Source: Cyanobacteria bacterium SBLK (GTDB taxonomy: Bacteria > Cyanobacteriota > Cyanobacteriia > Cyanobacteriales > Spirulinaceae). From it: DNA of 64,000 nucleotides. Under the pieces are notes generated by a model. That model was given only the letters and a program-made list of their open reading frames with translations. It had not been told where the DNA came from and ran no database searches. Each line of letters opens with the position of its first letter. Position 1 is the stretch's first letter. This document shows positions 24,123-32,759 of this stretch, piece by piece. The stretch covers positions 1 through 64,000 of the forward strand of contig JAGHZQ010000053.1 of NCBI GenBank assembly GCA_017746715.1, in the 5' to 3' direction. The position numbers and the translations under genes are program-made.

Positions 24123-25439
24123 TTATTTTTCGGAGTGAATGTCGATCGTGTGGATATCAGGTGAGGAGGAGAAAGTACGAGAAAAATTTTGCCTGGGTTC
24201 AGGGGAGCGATCGCTCTCGGGAATTTCGCCGATTTTCTGCCAGTAAGAAAGATAGACGGATAAGAGTTTTCGGTCGATTGTCGGACAAGAAATTGATGTA
24301 TTTGCTAATCCTTCTCGAATCCGTTCTATATCGAAGAGGGGTTTGCGAGCAAATAACTTAATTTGCGAGTTAAAGAAGAGTCGAGAAATTGAATAGAGTT
24401 CTTTGTCGTTTCGAGCTTTCGCATATTTTTTGAGTTCCTCGACCCATGTTTTATAATGCGTCTCTTCTAGATTGTAACCAAAGCCTTGAATTTCTTGAAT
24501 TAATTTTTTCCAAGGAATGGGTTGTGGATTTAAAAGGTGAAAAGATATATGTTCTTGAGATTGTTGCGCTAGCGATGCTTTTTGTTGGGATAAATAAACA
24601 ATTGCTTGACTGACATAATCTATCGGCACGATATTGAGTGTCGTATCTATATCGGGAAATTTACCCATTGCAATACAGGCTTTAATTGCCAAATATAAGA
24701 TATCTTTAAGATTGCCAGCAATACCGGTTTTACTGTGTCCCATAATTCTTCCCGGTCTGTAAATACAAGCGGGCAATCCTTTTTCTTTTGCTTTAAGAAT
24801 TAATTGTTCGGCGACCCATTTACTCTGCTTGTATCCTCCTTTCAAGGTTTCCGATGTCGGCAAATCGGTTTCTTTAATTGCGCGATCGATGAGGTTGTCG
24901 GTAAAATAATAAGGACTAAAAAAAACACCAATTGTGGAAATAAAATGAATGGGTTTGACTTTCGGGTAACTGGCTAAGCGTAATATCTCTTGGGTGGCTA
25001 AAACATTAGCCGCTTTTAAAGTTGCATAGGGATAGAATGAATTGACCCAAGCCCCATTATGATAAATAACATCAATGCGATCGCTTAATTCCTCAAACTG
25101 CTCTCGAGATAGATCGAAATGCGGTTTCGCTAAATCTCCTTTAATGGTAATAATTCGCGTTGTAAATGCTTCTTGCCATAACAAATAATGCTCTAAATTT
25201 GCTTTGATGCGCTCCGTTCCGGCTGCAAAATCATCACAGCGCACTAAACAATAAATAGTTGCCTTCGTTTTCTGAATTAATTCTACCAGTAAATGAGCGC
25301 CGACAAAGCCGGTTACTCCTGTTAAGAGAATCGATTGGGGTTGCAGCCAAGACTCGGAGAAGGCATTTTTAGGCAAAGAATGGTCAAACTTAATATCTGG
25401 ATCGAGTCTGGCTTCTGCGAGCAAGTCAAGTGATTTCAT
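24123..25439 (-). CDS. Stand-alone thioester reductase (NAD_binding_4/SDR)
   Basis: The 438-aa protein has an NADPH-binding Rossmann motif GVTGFVGAHLL at about residues 41-51, the catalytic YxxxK in YKQSKWVAEQL, and INVIP-type signatures (NIVPIDYVSQAI) of the thioester reductase domains that close NRPS/PKS lines and carboxylic acid reductases. Here it stands alone, with no adenylation or carrier domain in the gene or next to it. It may reduce an acyl-CoA or acyl-carrier thioester made elsewhere to an aldehyde or alcohol. The Ser/Pro-rich tail of about 25 residues looks disordered. Confidence 0.8.
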   Translation of the reverse strand: MKSLDLLAEARLDPDIKFDHSLPKNAFSESWLQPQSILLTGVTGFVGAHLLVELIQKTKATIYCLVRCDDFAAGTERIKANLEHYLLWQEAFTTRIITIKGDLAKPHFDLSREQFEELSDRIDVIYHNGAWVNSFYPYATLKAANVLATQEILRLASYPKVKPIHFISTIGVFFSPYYFTDNLIDRAIKETDLPTSETLKGGYKQSKWVAEQLILKAKEKGLPACIYRPGRIMGHSKTGIAGNLKDILYLAIKACIAMGKFPDIDTTLNIVPIDYVSQAIVYLSQQKASLAQQSQEHISFHLLNPQPIPWKKLIQEIQGFGYNLEETHYKTWVEELKKYAKARNDKELYSISRLFFNSQIKLFARKPLFDIERIREGLANTSISCPTIDRKLLSVYLSYWQKIGEIPESDRSPEPRQNFSRTFSSSPDIHTIDIHSEK

Positions 25440-25601
25440 TACATATTTGCTTGAGGGTACTTTAATAATCTGAGAACCTATTGCTCTTAGCTTAATCGAT
25501 GTAATTATTTTGTCAAGTCAAATTATTTTTTTTGAATTTTATTATTTTATAGAAAACATTCTCCTAAATAACAATCTTAAATGTTAGCGGATTTTTTCTG
25601 C

Positions 25602-26300
25602 TTACAAACCTGAAGAAATTGCCAGAGATTGAAAATCGACATTCTCGTTATCAAAATCATAACCAAATAATTGAATATCCTCCTGAAATATATCTGCAAC
25701 TATTCCTTTTGTTTTTTCGTTATAATAGGTTCGGTAATCTTGTTTGGTTCGACTCGATTGGTTAACGTGAGGCAAATGTGCCTCAATATGGAGCCGATCG
25801 CAGACAGATTGAAAATCCTGCGCCAAATTTTCATAGCGTCCGATAAAGTCAACCATAATTTTTCCATTGCGATCGCTAATAATATCTTTTTGTAATTTAG
25901 TTGCTCCCTTTGCATAAGGTCTATCTGTTATGGCAACCCAGTCTAAATATTCTTCAAATGTTACCCAAGGTCTGGTTTCTTCATAAATCTTTTCTTTAAT
26001 CATAAAGTTGTACATCGACACCTGCCAATCCCAAGGGTTTCGAACGAAGGCAAACTTATAAAAATCATGATAAACCTCTGATGGCAGATATTTTTCTGCG
26101 TCTCGTGCTTTGGCATGCCACAAAAAACTAAACCACATTTCGTAGAGGGGATTGGGTTTACCTTCTAACATTTTAGGAGGGCGAGCAATTCTGAATTTAT
26201 CGGGTTCTCGCGCGTACTCTTTGAGTGCTTCTCGCATGCTCGTTCCGGCAACTTTCGCAACGTGAAAGAAAATGAATTTTTGGGTATAGGAAATTAACAT
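25602..26300 (-). CDS. Sulfotransferase, Sulfotransfer_2-like
   Basis: From the ATG at 26300 (MLISYTQKFIFFHVAKVAGT) the product is 232 aa. The 5'-PSB loop is HVAKVAGTSM and the 3'-PB region is FAFVRNPWDWQVSMYNF, as in the HNK-1/heparan type Sulfotransfer_2 family. Starts further upstream would lie well inside the preceding gene. The chosen start overlaps the stop of the 498-aa sulfotransferase by seven bases, so the two are probably translationally coupled. The acceptor is unknown; carbohydrate or hydroxylated lipid is usual for this family. Confidence 0.82.
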   Translation of the reverse strand: MLISYTQKFIFFHVAKVAGTSMREALKEYAREPDKFRIARPPKMLEGKPNPLYEMWFSFLWHAKARDAEKYLPSEVYHDFYKFAFVRNPWDWQVSMYNFMIKEKIYEETRPWVTFEEYLDWVAITDRPYAKGATKLQKDIISDRNGKIMVDFIGRYENLAQDFQSVCDRLHIEAHLPHVNQSSRTKQDYRTYYNEKTKGIVADIFQEDIQLFGYDFDNENVDFQSLAISSGL

Positions 26301-27790
26301 AGATTTTGACTTTCTATCAGATTGACAATCGGTTCGACAATAGGCAGGACTTTGAGAATTTCTCGTTCGTTTTTTCGCCATTTATCGGGAGAGGGTTGAG
26401 AAAAGCTCATGCGAGAAACGGGTAAAGATTGAGAAACAATTCCTTCTATTTTCTCATCCCAACTCAATTTGGTAAATTTACCGATTTTTGTTATGCTTTC
26501 TTTGGGATCGCCAATGAGATCGCGATAGTTCAAACTGCACCAATCGGAGGCAGGAATTGCTTTTAAATCTTCGAGAATGTAAGTATTGGCAGCTTTCCAT
26601 TGATGCGCTGCAATTTCAGCTAGAGAAGATTCTTTTAAAGATTGCCATTCGGGAATCAACAGAAAATTCCAATCTCGATGCGGCCAATTAGGGAGAGAGG
26701 GATAAGCCATAAAGCGACGCGATCGCCATCCTTCCATAATGCTGCTGATATTTCCCTTTGGCTCTCGATAGAGAAAGATAAACAGAGCATCGGGAAAAAC
26801 AGCTTTGAGAAAGGAAACCCGCAGGGCATTTCTCGGGGTTTTCTCTAGAAAGCGAATTGTTTCGGGACGCTGGCCGGGTGGAACGTTAAGATAGGCAGAT
26901 TGAGAGCGATCGCGCAATTGTCGGGTAAACCCTTCTCGCAACTTTTCTCCAATATCGGGGGAAGCGTTGTCTGCCGTCAAGCGGTTGGAGCTATAATTCC
27001 GAGTAGCGGGATGCAGTTCTGGAATGGCTTCGATGATATCGTGGCTTTCCGTGCCGAGACCCCAGAGGTTTGGGAATTGAGAGAGGGTCTCAAATAACAG
27101 CGTACTCCCCGCTCTCGGGGCGGAAACGATAAAGATGGGTCTCTCGAATTCTGGCAGGGATAACGCTTCTTCGAGTTGTTTGAGAGCGATCGCTTTTTGT
27201 AAGACCCGAGCAAATTCTTCCGAGTTTTGCGGTTTGGGTTTCTCGGTATCTAAAGAAGAAGGAAGTAATGAGAGTTTTTGCCAGACTTCCTCTGGTGTTG
27301 TTGGAGAACGAAAAAATTCTAAAATCCCTTTGTCTTCCAATAATAGATCTTGCTGGGAATTCTCTGTAAAGTGCTGGGTCGTGCGATAACGAGCATTCCA
27401 GTGCAGTTGGGTTTTGACTCCTAATTTGAGTCTCGCCAATAAACGCAGATTGATGGGTTTTGATTTGGGTGTTTTGGGAATGGGGAACATTGCAGAGATC
27501 TCTGCGATCGCTTTCCTCCCTGCACTCGACTCGGGTAATTTTTTGTCAACTTTCGCAACAATTTCCTCTTGAAAACCAATGAGTAAATCGCGATAGCTTA
27601 ATTCTCCGCGATCGCTATCCCCAAAGCGAACATAAGTATTTTTCCAATCTCGCATAAATTTATCGAGAGATTGTTCGAGAGCGGTTACTTCGCTTGCGGG
27701 TATATTTGCACCTTTTAATTCGGCAAGCAATGTCTTGCCTAGCTCGAAAATTTTTTCGGGGGGTCGTATCTTAAAGGAATTCGCTTCCAT
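26294..27790 (-). CDS. Sulfotransferase, Sulfotransfer_3-like, with an N-terminal extension
   Basis: The 498-aa product has the sulfotransferase domain in its C-terminal 300 residues: the PAPS loop FIVSAPRAGSTLL near residue 215, LEKTPRNALRVSF, and the 3'-PB motif FLYREPKGNISSI. The first 200 residues are mostly helical and not recognised; they may be a docking or acceptor domain. It is the first gene of the minus-strand cluster, overlapping the next sulfotransferase. Long two-part sulfotransferases of this kind occur next to cyanobacterial polyketide and peptide pathways. Confidence 0.82.
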   Translation of the reverse strand: MEANSFKIRPPEKIFELGKTLLAELKGANIPASEVTALEQSLDKFMRDWKNTYVRFGDSDRGELSYRDLLIGFQEEIVAKVDKKLPESSAGRKAIAEISAMFPIPKTPKSKPINLRLLARLKLGVKTQLHWNARYRTTQHFTENSQQDLLLEDKGILEFFRSPTTPEEVWQKLSLLPSSLDTEKPKPQNSEEFARVLQKAIALKQLEEALSLPEFERPIFIVSAPRAGSTLLFETLSQFPNLWGLGTESHDIIEAIPELHPATRNYSSNRLTADNASPDIGEKLREGFTRQLRDRSQSAYLNVPPGQRPETIRFLEKTPRNALRVSFLKAVFPDALFIFLYREPKGNISSIMEGWRSRRFMAYPSLPNWPHRDWNFLLIPEWQSLKESSLAEIAAHQWKAANTYILEDLKAIPASDWCSLNYRDLIGDPKESITKIGKFTKLSWDEKIEGIVSQSLPVSRMSFSQPSPDKWRKNEREILKVLPIVEPIVNLIESQNLC

Positions 27791-27976
27791 TCAATCCTCA
27801 AAACCAAAGGAAGTTGTTACAAAAAATTAAAGACAATAGATTGCGTGAGTTTCAGATAATTTTTCCCATCGTTTGGGTTAGGCGTCTAGGCATTACCCGA
27901 GACAGGTCGATCATACAAGGCCATCGCCCTTGTTCCCGCAACTTTACAAATCTTAAAATATTTGCGCGATCGCCGT

Positions 27977-28591
27977 TCATTCTCTCTCTAAAATCCCGAT
28001 AATCGTTCGCACGAGAATCTCTAAATCGTCGGGAACCCGAAGCGATCGCACATCTTGTTCGATTTTCCGCTCCTCTTGTCGGAGCACCCCAAAAATCCAG
28101 ATATCGCCAATGGTCACGGCTCCATAAAGACACGTTAAACTCGAGTCCCATTCTGACAGCGCAATCAGTTCTACTGCCAGTTGGGTAAATCCTCGCGTTA
28201 AATCGTCATTTTTGGCTTCAATAACGAGGAGTTGATTTTGGCTGCGGAGTAAATAATCGAGGATGCCTTTTAAGCGATCGTTGACTTGTAAAGGGTATTC
28301 AATTCTTAACTGACACTGACAATAACGAGCAATCTCTAAAAGAACGGGAGCAATGAGAGTTTCTCGTCGTGCGGCTTCGCTACTGAGGCGAATTAATGGT
28401 AAGGTTTCTTCAATGCGTTGCTGAAGTTCTGGAATTTGCGTTAACAGGCGATCGCTTTGGGGTAAAAATAATCGCTTGCGTGCGAAAGTATAGCCGAATT
28501 CAGCGAGAATATCTTCTGCTTCGTAAGGCAGTTCAAAATAAGAGGAAAATTTGTAAGTGCGATCGGCTTGCAAGATAGGAGTTTTAGACAC
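27977..28591 (-). CDS. Conserved hypothetical protein with a PD-(D/E)XK-like core
   Basis: The 204-aa protein has a helical N-terminal half and a nuclease-like core with the Asp in RLKGILDYLL followed by Glu-x-Lys in LLVIEAKNDD, the spacing expected of a restriction-endonuclease-like fold. Strands LTCLYGAVTIGDIWIFGVLR follow. Proteins of this type are common in cyanobacteria and have no assigned role. It stands upstream of the sulfotransferase cluster on the same strand, but with a gap of about 190 bp and no functional link. Confidence 0.65.
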   Translation of the reverse strand: MSKTPILQADRTYKFSSYFELPYEAEDILAEFGYTFARKRLFLPQSDRLLTQIPELQQRIEETLPLIRLSSEAARRETLIAPVLLEIARYCQCQLRIEYPLQVNDRLKGILDYLLRSQNQLLVIEAKNDDLTRGFTQLAVELIALSEWDSSLTCLYGAVTIGDIWIFGVLRQEERKIEQDVRSLRVPDDLEILVRTIIGILERE

Positions 28592-28736
28592 TGTAATGTA
28601 TAGCGAACTCCAAGCAAATTATAGAGCAAGGCGAGCGCACTAGAGGAAAACTTTGTGCTTGACTTTCTGTTCATTGTTCCGTTAAAATGATAATAGCAGG
28701 AATAACAAACCCACAACAAGAATTAGGAGTAGTAGG

Positions 28737-28967
28737 ATGAGTGACACCACACGACAATACATGTCTGATTATGATGTTGTTGTTGAATACTTGAAAAACA
28801 ACACACCGAATTCTCCATTGGTTCAAGTTACCGAACCAGATAATCTCAATACTAGATATCTTTTTTCTCATGAGCAACTCAACCAACCCACAGAATACAC
28901 CGTCGTCACCGAATTTCTCCGAAATAACATTTCCTCGAACGAAGAAAATCCCAAATCAATCACCTAA
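28737..28967 (+). CDS. Small protein with two VV(V/T)E(Y/F)L(K/R)NN repeats
   Basis: This 76-aa product is not recognised. It has a strong Shine-Dalgarno (AGGAGTAGTAGG just before ATG). It contains two related segments, SDYDVVVEYLKNN and TEYTVVTEFLRNN, about 40 residues apart, which look like a duplicated helix-turn unit. Its 3' end overlaps the next frame by about 100 bases. It may be a regulator or partner of the ClpP-class protease that follows, or the true N-terminus of that protein separated by a frameshift. Confidence 0.55.
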   Translation: MSDTTRQYMSDYDVVVEYLKNNTPNSPLVQVTEPDNLNTRYLFSHEQLNQPTEYTVVTEFLRNNISSNEENPKSIT

Positions 28968-29749
28968 ATACTGGGTCAAAGAGAAGGATCGATACTTACG
29001 TCAACTTTTAATTAGAGATATTCAAGAAGATACTGGACGTGAGCTAGTTGTTTATTTTACAAATTTTGAAGGAAGTGGAATCATTTCCTATCCTGATGCT
29101 TCCGATCTTTCAGAGGTTCTAGGAGATTGTAAGTCATTGAAGGTAGATTTGCTATTTGCTCCTTCATACTCTGGGCGGAATGGTAGATGCGTGCGAACAA
29201 ATTATTAGTATTTTACAACTTCGCCTCCCTGAAGGATATCGCGTTATTGTTCCCGGCATGGCCAAAAGTGCAGGAACAGTTATTGCTCTTTCTGCTAGTG
29301 AGATTGTTATGGGGGTAAATTCTGAATTAGGTCCTATCGATCCGCAATTCAATGGTATACCCGCAGAATTGATTGCTCAAGATCCCGAGTCATCTTATAG
29401 AGTTCAACAAATCGCAAAAAATACAATTGCAAGAACGGAAAAGCTGGCAAAAAATGTATTGCACTTAGGAATGTGGAAAGACAAAAAGCAAGAAGATATA
29501 GATGAATTGGTAAAACAACTTTCCTCTACTCAAAGTTACTTCTCTCATGCTGCTGTGATTAATGTCATGGAGGCAGAAAAATTGGGTTTGCAAATACAAA
29601 ACTTAAGTGCAAGTGACGAACTTTGGAAGAAGCTATGGTTACTTTTCTGTATGTACGATTATGATTGCCGGCAACTCGGTTACTCTAAAGTTTTTGAGGG
29701 AGCGCGAATTAGTTTGATTAAACCCCTTCCTCCTCCCAAATCACAATAA
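28870..29749 (+). pseudogene. ClpP-class serine protease (SDH_sah family), frame broken
   Basis: Two frames together encode one protein: 28870-29208 gives a lead-in domain (KYWVKEKDRYLRQLLIRDIQ; ELVVYFTNFEGSG) and 29156-29749 gives the catalytic core. Removing one T near 29149-29151 joins them as VDLLLLHTLGGMVDACEQI, the family's expected sequence. Core motifs are HTLGG (oxyanion turn), Ser in GMAKSAGTVIAL, and NSELGPIDPQ. The family contains membrane-associated proteases often found beside SPFH proteins, as here. This is either a recent pseudogene, a programmed +1 frameshift, or a sequence error. No start with a ribosome-binding site is evident for the 28870 frame. Confidence 0.7.
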
Positions 29750-29918
29750 AAAACTTTGACTGTAATTTCTTTGTTATTGCGATCGCTCCCCTCGCGACAA
29801 CTCGGCCAAAATTTACTTGTCCTTCGCGAAAAAACTAAACTATGCTGGAAACAGAAATCCCAAACCTGTAGATCGGGTTAGAACAAACGAGATGCAGCAA
29901 CATAGGAGCAGTAAATCA

Positions 29919-31238
29919 ATGGGCTGGTTACAGGGTCAACTTATCGATATTATCGAATGGTTGGACAACAGCAACGACACGATCGCTTATCGCTTCGAGC
30001 GACACAATAACGAAATCAAACAAGGGGCGCAACTCATCGTGCGACCCGGACAAAAAGCCGTTTTTGTCAATGAAGGATTTGTAGCAGACGAATTTACCGA
30101 AGGAACTTACGAACTCTACACTCGCAATTTACCCGTTCTCAGCACCCTCAAAGGCTGGAAATATGGTTTTGAGTCTCCCTATAAAGCGGAGGTTTATTTC
30201 TTCAATACGCGCAATTTCTCGAACCTGAAATGGGGAACTTCCAACCCGATAATGATTCGCGATCCTGAATTTGGAGCGGTTCGCATTCGCGCTTATGGAA
30301 ACTATAGTATTAAAGTTGCCGATCCCCGCAAACTCCTCGAAGAAATGATAGGTACCGACGGGTTATTTCAAGTCCACGAAATTAGCAATCATCTTCGCAA
30401 TATTATTCTGCCTTCGATTACCAGTTGGATTGCCGGTTCGGGTTTGGCCTTATTAGATTTTGCCGCTCACTATCGGACGATGGGCGATCGCGCCAAAGAA
30501 TTCATACAAAAGGATTTTGATCGCATCGGAGTCGAACTCACTCAGCTTTTAATTGAAAATATTTCCCTCCCGAAAGAGGTCGAAGAGAGCCTCGATAAGC
30601 GCTCTTCCATAGGCATTTTGGGCAATATGCAGCAGTATACGCAGTACCAAACCGCCAACGCGATCGAAAATATGTCCCAACGTCCCAGTAGTACCAGTCC
30701 GGCGATGGAAGCAGGAATGGGTTTAGCCATGGGACAGCAGATGGCAAATGCCATGCAGCAACCCCAAACCCCGCCAACCGCTCCCCCTCAAACTCAATGG
30801 TATATTGCTCGCAACGGTCAGCAAGTCGGTCCGTTATCGAGCGATCGCCTCTCGGTTGAAGGCATTACCCCCGATACCCTAGTCTGGCGAGCGGGAATGG
30901 CCAATTGGCTACCCGCATCCCAAGTCCCCGAACTTGCCACCCTCTTATCTCCCCCTTGGGCTGAGCGAAGCCGAAGCCCCGCTCCCCCATCTCCCCCCGC
31001 TCCCCCATCTCCCCCATCTCCCCCCTCTCCCCCTTGGGCTGAGCGAAGCCGAAGCCCCGCTCCCACAGAAACCTCCGAATGGTACGTCTTCCGCAGCGGC
31101 CAGCGATTAGGTCCGTTTACCAAAGCGCAATTGCGCCAGCAGGGAGTCACTGGGCGTACTAATGTTTGTAAAGAAGGAGAAACTGAATGGACTCGGGCGC
31201 GAGAAATTCCCGAACTCGAGGATATTATTGAGAGCTAG
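29919..31238 (+). CDS. SPFH/Band 7 protein with two C-terminal GYF_2 domains
   Basis: From the ATG at 29919 (AGGAG 10 nt upstream) the protein is 439 aa. An SPFH-like domain of the YdjI/virion-core type covers residues 1 to about 240 (LIVRPGQKAVFVNEG; YGNYSIKVADPRKL). A Met/Gln-rich linker follows, then two GYF_2 (DUF4339) modules with WYIARNGQQVGPL and WYVFRSGQRLGPF, separated by a Pro-rich stretch. SPFH proteins form membrane-associated rings, and GYF_2 domains bind Pro-rich peptides. The neighbouring ClpP-class protease fits the known stomatin/protease operon pairing. The Pro-rich linker contains a 39-bp DNA repeat (30948-31064). Confidence 0.85.
   Translation: MGWLQGQLIDIIEWLDNSNDTIAYRFERHNNEIKQGAQLIVRPGQKAVFVNEGFVADEFTEGTYELYTRNLPVLSTLKGWKYGFESPYKAEVYFFNTRNFSNLKWGTSNPIMIRDPEFGAVRIRAYGNYSIKVADPRKLLEEMIGTDGLFQVHEISNHLRNIILPSITSWIAGSGLALLDFAAHYRTMGDRAKEFIQKDFDRIGVELTQLLIENISLPKEVEESLDKRSSIGILGNMQQYTQYQTANAIENMSQRPSSTSPAMEAGMGLAMGQQMANAMQQPQTPPTAPPQTQWYIARNGQQVGPLSSDRLSVEGITPDTLVWRAGMANWLPASQVPELATLLSPPWAERSRSPAPPSPPAPPSPPSPPSPPWAERSRSPAPTETSEWYVFRSGQRLGPFTKAQLRQQGVTGRTNVCKEGETEWTRAREIPELEDIIES
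30948..31064. repeat. Two 39-bp hairpin repeats inside the SPFH/GYF gene
   Basis: Positions 30948-30986 and 31026-31064 are identical over 39 bases, containing cttgggctgagcgaagccg. Each can form a GGGCT/AGCCC hairpin. Short ctcccccat units fill the gap. The repeat is read through in frame as PPWAERSRSPAP, which looks like an intergenic-type repeat captured by a coding sequence. Confidence 0.8.
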
Positions 31239-31242
31239 GGCT

Positions 31243-32751
31243 TTAAGTGGGAGGTCCATCAGTTTTAGGTTCTGAAGAAGGTAGCGAATCTGGCGATCGC
31301 TCCCTCTCGGAAGCGTCGGAACTGCTCCCAAAAAGATTGGTCAAGCGCTTGCGAACCCAAACCACAGGATTGCGATCGTCTTCGCGATCGTCTACCAAAC
31401 CCATTTCTCGGAGTTGTCTTTGACGTTCTTTTAACTCTTCTCTGCGTTCGCTCAATTGTTGCGCGATTTCTTCTTGTAATGTCGGTTGTTCTTCTAAAAG
31501 TCTCTTGAATCCTTGATTGTTGATAAAAAATACCGTTGTTTTTTCTAAGGCTTTTACGGAAGCAGTACGAGGAATACCAAGCAGTAAAGATAGTTCCCCA
31601 AAGAAACTTCCCGTATTTAAAGTTGCCAAGGTTTTTCCCATCTTTTCCGTATAAATTTCTACCGTCCCAGATAAAATCACATAAAACGCATCCCCGTAAT
31701 CCCCCTCTCTAAAAAGAATTTCTGATGGCTCTAAAGTTTTACGATACCCATACTCGATCAATCTTCTTAATTCTAGTTCGTTGAAATTCTGGAAATATTC
31801 AACTTTTTTCAAATGATCTTTGATATAGAGCGAATTATTTTTGCGAACCGAACTCAAGAAAAGTTTTGAACCTTGGACATTTTCGCGATGTTTTTTGGGA
31901 TCGTCTCCCAGCATATAAACTTTACGTTCGTTATCATCGGGGAAATAGATTCCGGCTTGCCGCAAGTTGTATTCTACTGTATAATGAAGAGAGCTTCGTG
32001 CTTCTTTAAAAAGCGTAAAATCTTCCAACCAAAAAATTAACTCGAATTGGAAAAAACCATCTTGATAGCCATTGAAAAACACTTTAGGAGGCTTTCGATG
32101 AGAAACCAAGGGATCGCGAGAAGCGGAATCGATCAGAATTTCCGTGACGAGGAGAGGATTGTATTCCGGTTCGATTTTGAGATGAATTAAACTATATCCG
32201 CTTTGAGATTCATGGGTCCAATTAACGAGTTTCTTTTCAATTAAATTTCCATTAGGAATGACAACATTTTGACCGATAGGCGTCCTGATCGTTGTCGTTC
32301 TCAGAGAAATTTCTTGAATATTTCCCTGTACTTCTTCAAAGTCAATAAAGTCACCGACTTTTAACTTTTGCTCTAATAGAATTGTAATTCCGCTAATAAA
32401 ATTATTGGTAATTTGTTGCAAACCAAAACCAATTCCTACCCCCAAGCCTCCAATAATCACAAAGATGGAAGAAAAGTCAAACCCCATGGTTTGAATAATT
32501 AAAATGAACCCAAAAGCACCAATAAAATAACTGATTAAAATAGAAATTGAGGCTCTAATTCCAGCATCGATATTGAATTTTGTGAGAATTCTCCGCTCTA
32601 ACAGATAGCGCGTCGTTCTCGACAAAAATAAAACCAAGAACGTAGCGAGAGAAATTTGAAAGATTGTAATTAAAGAAATCTCTGTATTGCCTAGTTTGAA
32701 TAGGCGAATTGACAAAATAGAATCAAGGTATTGAACTAATATTTCAATCAT
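31243..32751 (-). CDS. MscS-family channel with cyclic-nucleotide-binding domain (copy 2)
   Basis: From the ATG at 32751 the protein is 502 aa. Three membrane helices precede the MscS pore motif (IIGGLGVGIGFGLQQITNNFISG), then the beta domain (VGDFIDFEEVQGNIQEISLRTT; VIPNG) and a C-terminal cyclic-nucleotide-binding domain (about 365-470) with the phosphate cassette GELSLLLGIPRTASV, where the key Glu and Arg are present. Cyanobacteria are known to have cNMP-gated MscS-like channels. The start follows the stop of its paralogue by eight bases, so they form an operon. The acidic, Arg/Ser-rich tail is variable. Confidence 0.88.
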   Translation of the reverse strand: MIEILVQYLDSILSIRLFKLGNTEISLITIFQISLATFLVLFLSRTTRYLLERRILTKFNIDAGIRASISILISYFIGAFGFILIIQTMGFDFSSIFVIIGGLGVGIGFGLQQITNNFISGITILLEQKLKVGDFIDFEEVQGNIQEISLRTTTIRTPIGQNVVIPNGNLIEKKLVNWTHESQSGYSLIHLKIEPEYNPLLVTEILIDSASRDPLVSHRKPPKVFFNGYQDGFFQFELIFWLEDFTLFKEARSSLHYTVEYNLRQAGIYFPDDNERKVYMLGDDPKKHRENVQGSKLFLSSVRKNNSLYIKDHLKKVEYFQNFNELELRRLIEYGYRKTLEPSEILFREGDYGDAFYVILSGTVEIYTEKMGKTLATLNTGSFFGELSLLLGIPRTASVKALEKTTVFFINNQGFKRLLEEQPTLQEEIAQQLSERREELKERQRQLREMGLVDDREDDRNPVVWVRKRLTNLFGSSSDASERERSPDSLPSSEPKTDGPPT

Positions 32752-32759
32752 TTGTCTGT

